DNA of 64,000 bases from Bagarius yarrelli (taxonomy: Eukaryota; Chordata; Actinopteri; Siluriformes; Sisoridae): the NCBI GenBank assembly GCA_005784505.1, contig VCAZ01000055.1, positions 2,446,496 through 2,510,495 of the forward strand. Reading direction: 5' to 3'. Below are positions 13,143 through 23,700 of this stretch, piece by piece (the first letter of the stretch is position 1; each line of letters opens with the position of its first letter). The position numbers and the translations under genes were made by a program. The notes under the pieces are model-generated. The model did no database searches. It was not told the origin of the DNA and worked only from the letters and a program-made list of their open reading frames with translations.

Positions 13143-15131
13143 CTAGGCGTCACACTGAAGACTCTCAGGTTTCAGTCTGTGTATGGGTTTGCCTCGGTGT
13201 TCCCCTGGGCTCACACACCACAGCTTTTCTAGAGGAGCCCGATTCACCTGCTTCTGATTGATATACTGTAGCAGAGAGTTAATGTTGCAGTCACATTTCC
13301 ACGGGTTTTCATGCAGATAAACATGCTTCAGTCCTAAAATGGTGAAATGAGCAACACAGTTTTAAAGATAGAAACACAATAAAACACAAAGCTGCTGGAG
13401 ATTGTGTTCATTCGTGTGGAAATTTAAGAAAACCTAAAAACAATGTATATTGTTAAATTGGACAATGAATTAAAAGTTTAATGTAAAGTATTTCTGCAAA
13501 ATTTATTTAATCTTTACCCTGAATGTTGGCCAGCATATTCCCATCGATTGTATGGAGCTGATTCCCGCTCAGGGCCACCTGACTGAGTTTGGGCGTATGA
13601 CGGAACACGTCAGCTGGCAGCCTCTTAATCTGGTTCTTCCTCACATAAAACTCCTGTAGGTTTGACAGGCCCTCTAACATGGATGAACTTAACGAGGAAA
13701 GAAGATTATTATCCAGCACCAACATCTCCAGGTTGTTCACAGTCCTAAAAGTTCCAGCTTGGATGTTCTTTAGCCTGTTGTTATCCAGATTAAGAAAGAG
13801 TAACTCCTCAAGCCCAGAGAAAGCTTTCGGAGAGATCTTTTGGATATGGTTTAAGGCCAGATCCAGCACTTTTAGAGCTATAAGAGGTTTGAAGGCGTTA
13901 GGTGGAAGTGTGGTTAGAGAGTTCATGGGCAGGTCTAGATCCGAAAGATTCCTCATACCGGTGAACATGTCAGACTTGATACCTGCAATCTGATTTTGTC
14001 CCAACATGAGAAAACGGAGGTTGAGGAGATCTTTGAAGCCCTTTAAAGGGAGGTTAGTTATCTGGTTTCCATTCAGGTTGAGAAGCATCAGTCTGCTAGC
14101 ACCTGAAAAAGCCTGGGGGTGAATGGATTTAATCGAATTGCGTTCCAGGTTTACACTCTCAAGTTTAGGGAAAGATTTTATCATATTTGCTGGAAGCTCC
14201 TGGATTTGATTTTCACCTTAGGGACAAGAAATAGAAAGGACCTAAAACATTTCCTGCCTTATAATTGCTTTAATCTATTTCATAGAAGTAAATTATAGAC
14301 TTATATATAATAAAAATGAATGAGAACATAAAGAAAAGAGGTGACATTTATTGACCCTTTACCCAAGGGTCCCCAATCTTTTTTTCTGTAAAGGGCCATT
14401 TTGTTGTCTGTGTGAATTTTCTTACTGGTTGGCGTGCGGTATTACCTGATCATCACCATGGAACATTATGTTAAAATGTTATGTTTAGCGTTCTGTTGCT
14501 ATGTGAATTTTACAAATATTTAATCTATAACTAAAGGGGGATTTTGATTGAAAGCCAACCTTTATTATCCATCTTAGATATGATATAAAATATGATATTA
14601 AATATATCTTTGCCACTGTTCAGAGGTCTGGTCCAAATATGAAGATGGGCTGTATCACCCCAACCCCAGGTGTATTTTGTGGACCCCTTATTTAATTACA
14701 TAAATTTAGATCATTTGTACATTTACACTTCATTTCTGGCAGATGCCCTTATTCAGAGTAACTTACATTTTTATCTTACTGATACAACTGAGCAACTAAG
14801 GATTAAGAGCCTTGCTCGGAGGCCCAGCGGTGGTAAATAAGTAATCAGTCCAACACCTTAACTACTACACTACCACCGCCCACATTTACAACTCCTGTAT
14901 CTGGATTTTTTTTAATTTGGCTTTGCTATAAAGCCAGTTTTGCTTACCCATTTTTAAGATCCATGAGTCCAGTGGGAATATTGATGGAAACTCTTGAAGT
15001 TTCTGTTTATAACAGTTAACTTCTGTTCCTTCTACGTTCCTTTTCTGACTACATCTGCAAGCATTGGGGCAACTGTCTAAAGCCTCCACAATCCAGACAC
15101 ACAAAACCACAAACACTCCAAAACGCTTCAT
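13143..15131 (-). CDS. Secreted leucine-rich-repeat protein, 357 aa, three coding exons
   Basis: Coding exons are 15131-14948, 14216-13518 and 13333-13143. Both introns are GT-AG and in phase 1, and the joined frame is open for 357 codons to a TAG. Residues 1-18 form a signal peptide. Cys21, 25, 27 and 40 give the C-x3-C-x-C-x12-C pattern of an LRRNT cap. About ten 24-residue LRRs follow (for example LMLLNLNGNQITNLPLKGF), then an LRRCT cap beginning NPWKCDCN with four cysteines. The protein ends CDA with no membrane span or GPI signal, so it is probably extracellular. A likely 5' untranslated exon ends at 15272 (AAG|GTAAAT on the minus strand), and the ATG lies just after a CAG acceptor. The general type is like CPN2, LRG1 or LRRC15; the cap cysteines do not decide which, so I give no name. 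Family role: protein-protein binding. Confidence 0.88.
14217..14947 (-). other. Intron 1 of the LRR gene
   Basis: Bounded by GTAAGC at 14947 and CCTAAG before 14216 (minus strand). It contains a reverse-oriented SINE (14712-14884). It also has a possible hAT-like terminus, AAGGGTCCCCAATCTTTTT, from about 14365. Confidence 0.6.
14712..14884 (-). repeat. tRNA-derived SINE, reverse orientation, in LRR gene intron 1
   Basis: Tail-first on the plus strand (CATTTCTGGCAGATGCCCTT), then GAGCCTTGCTCGGAGGCCC and the head CTTAACTACTACACTACCAC. Same family as the copy at 49907. Confidence 0.75.
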
Positions 15132-15271
15132 ATTCCTGAAAACAGAAACAGAATAATTTTTCCATTCCCTAGTTTTAATGATTACTGAGTAATTAACAAA
15201 ATATATTAGAGAGCTATTCTTTTATAAACATTTCATTAAACTAGATAATAAATATAGTTTTCTAGATTTAC

Positions 15272-15430
15272 CTTAACGATTAGAGGTTCTCAGCTCCTGG
15301 GCTGCTGTTTCAGTACATCTACTCTTCCTCTCCCCGATTCTCCTCTTTCTCATATGATTTTGCCTTGCAGCTGTCTTTACTGGGAAGTGTGATGATTCAG
15401 CCAAGCTGTCTTTCCAGCAGTAATGTGTTA
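15272..15430 (-). promoter_or_regulatory. Probable 5' untranslated exon and promoter area of the LRR gene
   Basis: On the minus strand a good donor (CGTTAAG|GTAAAT) ends an exon at 15272. A CAG acceptor lies three bases before the ATG codon at 15131. The transcription start is not determined; the upper bound is only approximate. Confidence 0.4.
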
Positions 15431-15444
15431 CACTAGTGTTTTAT

Positions 15445-15885
15445 TTCGAAACTCACAGAGTCTGGAGAAAAATGACACTAGCCCCTGATGTTCCACCTTT
15501 GCATAGAGAAGGAAAGAAAAGTGACACTCTGGTGTTACTGAAGCACACACACTTTATCGGTTTCAGCTCATCTGCATTTCAGCTGGAAGAACATGTTTTT
15601 TGGCCATTTAAAACAGTCGGTAAGTGCTGGGCATTTTCTGATGTTGTTATTATAGTAGACGCTATAAGAGATATAAAAATAGATGTGAGTGATAGAGCAT
15701 TTAACAGCAAGAAGACTCAAAGAATTCATATGGATTTGTCCCTCATCCTAAAATAAGGTATAATACATTAAAGTGCAACAATTATTAGAGAATGAAATAA
15801 AGTGTAGCATTTTTGCAACAAATTGGAATTGCAAACATTAACCTACTGCAAAGAACATGAATACAGTGTAAAGATAAATAAATAG
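15445..15885. other. Intergenic, no gene seen
   Basis: A 106-codon plus-strand ORF (15436-15756) has no recognisable motif or splice context and is probably chance. Otherwise AT-rich. Confidence 0.35.
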
Positions 15886-15887
15886 CT

Positions 15888-18225
15888 GTAATGATTCCAC
15901 CTTCCCTACACCAGAGGGCGCCATCTCCTGAATACTATTCTTCATCTCCACTTTACTCGACTACTTGACAGTCTATAATCTTTACTTTTGGGGATGCTCG
16001 ACTGAGCATCGGCGGTCTGGGACTCAAATTATCTCGTTACTATATTATTTTTGGCACAGCTTCGAAAGGTGTTTCAGTATCCCGCGGAGGGGCTGGACCT
16101 CTCCACTCAGTCTGCGGTGAATTACGCTATTCAGTTCTGTACGCTAGCAGTGCAGAGTGGGTGGAACGAAGTGTCCCTTAAGTCAGTGTTTAAAGATGGA
16201 CTAAACCCTCGCCTCCAGGCTGAGCTAACTTGGTGCAACGATTTGAGTTCCTTCTCCCATTAAGTAGCCATGGCAGTGCAGCTGGATAATTTGCTTTGTA
16301 ACAGTCCTCATATTGCTTCTGGATTTACAGCACAGTCCAGCCGTAGCGTTAACGTTGAGGAAACAGAACCCATGCAGGTGGGGTTTACCAAGTTATCTCC
16401 TATAGAGCAGATTACAAGGGCACTTGTGCTTGTATTTTGGAGGTCCCAACCATTTTAGTGCCACCTGTCCACTGAAGTCATCGTGTCGCCCTGATAAAGT
16501 ACCTTTCCAGTCTCCATCTGTATTGATTCTGTGTTTCATCCCTTTTCAGCACTAGTTGACTCTGGGGCAGCTCTTAACCTTATAGACTGTCAAGTAGTCA
16601 AAAAATTAAAAATACCTACTGAACCATGCACGCCTCCACTTTAGATCTCAGCTGTTGATAGTCGACTCATCGGTCCAGGTATCACCTGCTGTACGACCAC
16701 CGTCACGTTGCAGGTGGGAAAGTTTCACCAGGAACAGATCTCACTACATGTTGTTTCCTCTCCTAACAACCCCATCATTTTAGGATTTCCTTGGTTAACC
16801 ATACACAACCTTACCATTTCCTGGATAGAAAAAGATATTATACACTGGTCGGATTATTGTCTCAGAAATTGTCTTTCCACTGTCTTTCCACTTCACCACC
16901 AGCGCCATGTCTTACCATACAAGAACAAAACTAAGAGCTCTCTGATCTGTGTGCAATCCCCTGAATATCACAACCTCCTTGAGGTGTTCAGTTAGTCCAA
17001 GTCGTCCAAGTTACCACCTCACAGAGCCGGGGATTGTGGTAATGAACTCTTGTCTAAAGCCCCCCCTGAGTATTCCCTCTATCACAGCCAGAAACACAAG
17101 CTATGGAGGCTTATATCGATGAAGCGCTTGCCTCATGGTTTCATATGTCCTTCCACTTCTGTGGCTTCTGGTTTTTCTTCGTGGAGAAGAAGGATGGTAG
17201 CCTACGTCCCTATATAGACTATTTGGGGCTTAAACAAGTTCACTGTGAAGTATTGCTAGCCACTACCGTTGGTGCCCTCCGCTCTCAAACAGCTACAAGA
17301 GGCCAAGTACTTCACCAAACTTGATCTAAAAAGCGCTTACAATCTGATCCGGATAAGAGAGGGGGATGAGTGGAAAATTGTGTTTGTTACCACCAGGGTG
17401 CATTATAAGCAACAGGTCATTCCTTATGAATACATTGACGACATACTGATCTATTCATTCACCATCAGCACGTCAGACATGCGCGCACCATTCTGAGCTG
17501 CTTACTGAAATATTAACTGTTTCTGGCTTTGCCAATTTCTAACGAAGGTTCAGCCAGACAGCCGCCCCATTAACGTCTCTTTTAAGAGGCAAACCCACCA
17601 AATTAGCGTGGGATGAAGCAGCCTTTTAGGCGTTCAACAAACTTAAAGCCAAGTTTACCACTGCCTCATACTACAGCACCCTGACCCTCTACTCCCATTC
17701 ATTGTAGAGGTGGATGCTTCTGATAATGGGGTGGTTGCCATTCTCTCAGCAAGGCACCCAAGCTTCATCCCTGTGCACTCCCGTAAATTAAACCCGGGCG
17801 AAAGGAATTATGATGTGGGTAACAAAGAATTACTGGCTATCAAATGATTACAGATCACAAAAATTTGCCTTGGTTTACACTTCACTTAGTTCCAGTCATC
17901 CCAGGATAAAAAGAACTACTGAACTTGTGGAGAATGCTTACTGGTAGCCCACCTGTCGATTTGACATTATGAATTTTATTAAAGGTTGCAACGTCTGTGC
18001 TCAAGCCAAAACCCCATACCACCTACCTGAAGTACTTCTTGAACCTCTGCCCATCCCTCAGAGACCATGGTCCCACATATCAGTCAACTTTGTCACAGAT
18101 CTGCCCTGTTCTGACTATACTTACCATTATAGACAGGTTTTCTAAAGCATGCCGTCTAATAAATGTGCAATATTTTGCTACTTACCTCTACAGTCACCAT
18201 TGAATTTAACCACAGCTTAATACTG
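15888..18225 (+). mobile_element. Wrecked Ty3/gypsy-type LTR retrotransposon (gag-pol relic)
   Basis: On the plus strand, gag is recognisable at 16051-16440, with SAVNYAIQFCTLAVQSGW and EPMQVG. A degenerate zinc knuckle follows near 16425-16470 and an aspartic protease at about 16540-16850 (LVDSGAALNLID). Reverse transcriptase at 17103-17470 keeps FFVEKKDGSLRP, FTKLDLKSAYN and YIDDILI. RNase H lies near 17700-17850 (VEVDASDNGV, NYDVGNKELLAIK) and integrase pieces near 17990-18170 (IIDRFSKACRL). The reading frame is broken by stops and frameshifts, and parts of RT and integrase are missing. A possible LTR scrap, TGTAATGATTCCACCTTCCC, begins near 15887, but no paired LTRs were found. It cannot encode active proteins. 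Confidence 0.85.
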
Positions 18226-19240
18226 ACACCTAGCTGTCAGTTTGGGGTTTAGCGTTTACTCTCAAAAAACTGTTCAATTCTAAATCTGGACAAGCAAATA
18301 GAATAGCGGTATTTAAGATTTGTTGATGTATATTTGCATCTGTAAAAGTAAAAAAAAAACCTAGAAATTTATAATTTAATGACCGACTATTGTCAAGAGT
18401 GTCATCGGGGGGCAAGACTTTAGGGGACAATAAGCAGAATAAATTTTGGGGCCAATATAAATATTTATTGTCAATCCTCGATTATTCACACACTAGAAAT
18501 CTAACACAACCATTAATTTTGTTTGTAGTAGATGTGTTGCTTACATCATAATGTCTTCACCCTTCTACTATTTTTAACTGTAACAGTATCAAACCCATAA
18601 GACTGATCAGGTGATCATTTACACTTTAACATTTAATGTCTTGCAGTACTGAGTGATAAACTTAATGTGATGTACTGAAAAGTAGCTAAATAAACCAACA
18701 GACAGTAAATTCTAGTTAATTTTCTTAACTTCCCTTTATCTTGCTGTTTTTCTCATCCTTTTTTTTCTTTTTTGCACCAGAAGCATTCGTCCTTCTGATC
18801 TCAGTCTTCAGTCTTACTTTGGCTGTGTGTGCATCCTGCATCCTGTTTTTTATTTATTATTGCATTTCCATTGACACAATGTGTATTTAAAAAAAGACAA
18901 TTATATGAACTCTTGGGGGCCCCCTGGTGGACACAGGGGCCTAAGCAGCCACCTAGTTCACTGATGCCTGGGGCTCCGAGTGTCACTCTAAGGCTGTGCA
19001 CATCAGACATTGTTCCACAGTTTAAGACCTGGTTTATTTATTGTACTGGAATAATACACATTGAGAGTTCGGTATGGAATTAAAGGTCAGTTATGATTTA
19101 CAGAAAATAATAATTTTAAGATCATCTGGATGCTTGGTATGCCTCGTGCCCGTTTTTTTAGACACAAAAGTCTAACTTAATGTCTTTTGACCTTTCTAAT
19201 AGATGTGATTGCGCTTGTATAATTATTCAAAAACACAAGT
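18226..19240. other. Intergenic, no gene seen
   Basis: No supported gene. An ORF pair on opposite strands at 18801-19083 surrounds a phrase (GGGGGCCCCCTGGTGGACAC, near 18913) that looks like an interspersed repeat. This is the spacer beyond the inferred 3' end of LBR. Confidence 0.35.
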
Positions 19241-19256
19241 GAGCTACACAAAATAC

Positions 19257-19262
19257 TTTATT
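19257..19262 (-). terminator. Candidate LBR polyadenylation signal
   Basis: Minus-strand AATAAA, about 1.3 kb downstream of the LBR stop codon. Other matches could be used; only transcript data can decide. Confidence 0.3.
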
Positions 19263-20138
19263 TTTGGCAAAACATACAATGCAGAGCGTTTTGTCTTTTT
19301 GTCTATTAACAACTTCTGCTTATTCTTTAGTTATCCAAAAGCCAAACCCAATTTCACAAACCCACAGTGAGATTCTGCAGTCTCCCAAAACAAACTGTCC
19401 AAATTCTATGCTCCTGAAGCTCAACTATTAACAGCAAAAATAATAAGAACAAAAAGTCAATAATCAGTTAAATACAACACACCAGTAAAAAGTTTGAGGT
19501 TCAAATGTGTAGAAATAAACAGTTCTGCAGTGTGATTCGCTTTCAGTCTGTTCTAAGAAATAATGGAAGCTTTTTCCTAATAAACACTTCAGTCTGTGCA
19601 AATTTATTTTTACATTTTAAAATAGTTTGAGTCGAGAGAGAAAAAATACATTTAAATATCTTAGCATTTTATTTACATCATCAGTCTAATTTAATAATAT
19701 TATCAACGGAAACCTGGACACACTGATCCAGTCCATATTCTATTTCAAGTTAAGATCCCTGCAAGCCGATATTTCCTTCTTATCAACCAGAAATGTTATA
19801 TTTGGTGCTGTGCTTTATACATTTACCCCCCTCCCTCATACACTTCATTAGCATTTTGGCTAAAATGAAAAGCATTCCCACAGAGCCTGTAAAATAAATC
19901 TCAAACCACTAAATTATTAATTAAAAGAAATTAAGACGATTATTTTCGCATTCTCTTCTTATTAAAGGTCTGGTCCTGAGACGCAACATAACTGTTCTTA
20001 ATATACACAAATAAAACACCCCAAAACATACAATTAAATCAATTAATATTTAAACAATATAAAAGCATTAAAACTTAAAACATTGCAAAATTTAAAAAAA
20101 AAACAAAAAAACCCAAATGGTATAAATCCTCTCTTATG

Positions 20139-20139
20139 G

Positions 20140-20170
<31 letters not shown>

Positions 20171-20320
20171 CATGAGAGGAAGAAGAAAAAAAGAAAGAAG
20201 AGAGAAAAAAAAAAGAGAAAAAAAGGGGGACAGAAATGAGAGGGAGAGGAAAAAAAAGAGACAGAAGGAGAGAGAAAGAAAAAAGAGGGACAGAAAGTGA
20301 GAGATGGAAAGGAAAAAAGA
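20139..20320 (-). repeat. Purine-rich tract (GA)n in the inferred LBR 3' UTR
   Basis: The plus strand is nearly all purine, including an (AG)n run at 20140-20166. The LBR transcript, read from the minus strand, would carry a CU-rich stretch here, if the 3' UTR extends this far. Confidence 0.75.
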
Positions 20321-20582
20321 ATTATGGCAGAAACTGCTTAAGTAGAAAAACATGTATGTACATAAATATACATATGAGAGCTTAAAGTGAGGCAAAATTT
20401 AAATATTTTACAAATGAATCAAATTAAAGTAATGTTTTTTCTCAGATCCAAATAGCTGCCATGTTACTAATTTTTTTTTTTTAATTATTTTGGAATTAGG
20501 ATTTTCATTTAGATGCTCCACAGGAAATTTTGCTATGCTTATGTCTGTACATACGTACGTACGTACATGTGTGTCTGTGTTG

Positions 20583-20743
20583 TCAGTAAATCCCGGGGAA
20601 GATGCGGTAAGGCACCGCTTTGCAATACTGCTCCCACGCCTGACCGTACTTCTTTCTACAGTGATGCTGGTCCCGAGCCTCCCGATGCACCAACAAGATA
20701 AGCAAGTAAATCAGATAGAAATACGGAATTATGTGATTAAAAC
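20583..20743 (-). CDS. lbr: LBR last coding exon
   Basis: Opens after a CAG acceptor and encodes the last membrane-associated segment (IIPYFYLIYLLILL), then VHREARD, a KKYG motif and the TGA at 20583-20585. The conserved VHREARD arginine is present. Confidence 0.93.
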
Positions 20744-23700
20744 CTGTTGGGGAAAAAAGAGAAACTAAAGATTAAAAGATCACAAGAAAACAACCAGCGA
20801 GCTCAGAGAAGTTCCAGCAGATTGATCAGCTTACCACATGTAAGGGACCAAGCTAGAGCCATGAGGACGTCCCCGAGGTAATTCGGATGCCGGACCAGTC
20901 CCCACAGACCAGACGCAAGGAGGCTTTTTCCAGCTGCAGTCGGAATAGTTTTTAGATCTAAACAAAGAAATGACAGGTTTGTGTTTTTACATTTATTATA
21001 AGACAAAAAAAAAGTTCTTGTGGATGAACATGAGTAAAGGAATTCCATACGAGACAAAGCAGGGTCAGACGGGTTTCTTCTGAAAGAAAATTTCTGCGAG
21101 TTGGCTTTCCGAAATATGTAGTAGCCAATCACTGTAGGAATCATAAAGGAACCTAATCAACATTCTGGTTCATTTGTTAATATTATTATTAAGATAAATA
21201 TTCTCTGAGCAAGGAAAAGTAATTTACCGTTCATCAGTATGATGGCAACCATCCAAAACACACACAGATCACTGGGGTGACTGACGAGGTAGTATGACTG
21301 ACAGGTGAATGTAAAGGGGACCCAGGCCAGATCTCCGAAAGCCAGCATGAACCCAAAGCCATCATACACTATGTCCATCATGGTTAGAAGTTTCTCCTGA
21401 AATGCAGAGTTTATCAGGTCATGGCTGAAAACTGAGCACAGACAGACAGACACACACATCAGATTTAGTGTACCTCATGCCACAGGCCATCGACAACCCA
21501 AATCATCTGGAAGGCATTTACAAGCAGCATGGCATAGGATGGAGTGTCGAGATTCTGAACTTTCATTTCAGCTTGTAACATAGCAAAGTTAATCACAAGC
21601 TGTAAAAAAAAATAAAAAACAAAAATACTTGCGTTACAACACAAATGATTAAGAAGCAATAACAACACACAGAAATGATATTCAGATACACTTAATTTGG
21701 CTTAATGAGAATATAAAAAAAACCCAATAACATTTCAAATATAACACTCAAATTCAGTGTCTTACCCATCCAATAAGTCCGGGTCGCATTTCACAGAAGA
21801 ATTTGATGTCGAAACCTTTGATTCGAGGATTTAGCTCACGTCCCATGAAGAAATCATATATCACATAACCTGAGATTAAATCAGTTTTAGAGAAATAAAA
21901 ATGTTTCCATTTCTTACCAATAAAGTTTTAAGTATTAAACCTAACAGAACAAAATTACCAGAATTGCCAGCTGGAGCGAGTTCCTCCTCAGAGGCCCAAC
22001 GGGAGCGGACGAACAGATAGACACTCAGAAGGACAGAGAGGAGCAGGGCTGAGGTATAGAACTGGAGAAAATGAGCATGGATGTATCCAAGGTCCACCCC
22101 GTTATACACACCAACACCTACTGCTACACCACTGATGAGGAGCGCATAAAACCCTAACAGAGCACAGAACCAGAGAGGGTAAAGGGGTAAAAAAAAACAG
22201 GGTAAACCACACAAAACAAATTTCATGTTTAAAAAAAAAAAATACAATCTTATGTAAAAAAAATATATATATAAACTTATGTGAAAAAAACAACACAATC
22301 TCATGTAAAAAATATAAACATATGTGAAAAAAAACCATAATCTTATGTATAAACATAAACTTAGGTAAAATAACCCACACAATCTTACGTAAAAATATAT
22401 ATGATGTTAAAAAAAGAAAATATTACACTTTGATACTTGACTTTTTTTTTTACCATTAATCCTGTATTTCAGTGTTTTCCCATTCTTCAGTGGCATTCCA
22501 TCAACAACCTGAGGATCGAGGAAAACAGGTTTAACCTACAAGTGTGTTTATACTCAAATCTGCTTGTACCTGTTAAAAGTCTAACAAATGCAGAAAATCA
22601 AAATAATAACAGACAAATGCAACAACCCAACAATTCCTCCTGGAATAATCAATCATGGTGGGTGTCATTGTTGTTAGAGCTAAAGATTGCCTGATTATCG
22701 GTTAAACTGGTATTCCACCTGATATTTAAGGCTTTTATTATGGGATATTAGTTTTGTAACAGAGAATTTAAAAATTATGAGCAAGATCAGCATTATGATG
22801 AGTCAACATCTCTTTATTTAAAAATAAGATCAGTCATCACTTGTGTACACATGCCAATATTCTGTATACGGTGTCAGTCCGTCTCTGAGCTGAACGTCTC
22901 AGCTCTTTTGTGATGTGTAATAATACCTTGCCGATAGGGAGCAGTGAGAGGACAGTCTGGAAGAGCAGCCAAAGGAGTGTGATGCCAAAAACCTGCCAGT
23001 CCCAAAGAGAGTCAAGTGGGGGAACCGTGCGAGGAAAGCAGAGGAGACTAGAATCCTTTTGACTACAGAGAATAAGCAGTACAGGTACCACCACAGGAAG
23101 CAGCAACAGCATAAAAAACACACCTGAAGCAGAACAGAGAAGTGAACTGTAACTGCTAAGCAAAACTTCGCTATAAAGATGGACTACAGGAAAAACCCTG
23201 ATTAAAACAAGTGAAAGCGCAAATAATCGAAGTTATTATTATTAAAATGAACGAGATGCAACCAACAACTAACAATAATGACATGGTGCTGACATGGTGC
23301 TGACATGGTGCCACAGTGTGCTTCAGAGCAACCATTCACAGGCCCGAAATGACATCCTACAAAGTGGCATCTATCAAAAAGATGTTGAAAATTTTGGACC
23401 AAAATAAACATCAAAGACAACAGATCTTAGCGTTGGATTACAGGAATCTTTTAGGATTTCAACATTTGTCTTATCTTAGTTGAACAATTTATGACCAAAA
23501 TCGCACCACGTAAGCCCAACTTTTGACGATTCATTACAGATTTTTATTTTAATTTCCCACCGGTGTGTCAGGAGACCCTATAACACTCATCCTTGTACTT
23601 GTCTATGTACACTTTAAACTTCAAAATATTCTTGTTTACAATTTTGTAAAAGTCTCTCACCAATCCTTCCTCCGAACTCCAGGTGTGTATCCATGCTAGT

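Noticed and set aside
13679..13993. 104-codon plus-strand ORF
   Set aside because: Antisense shadow of the LRR exon.
20075..20395. Minus-strand ORF of Phe/Leu/Ser repeats
   Set aside because: Translation of the GA/CT tract in the inferred LBR 3' UTR; low complexity.
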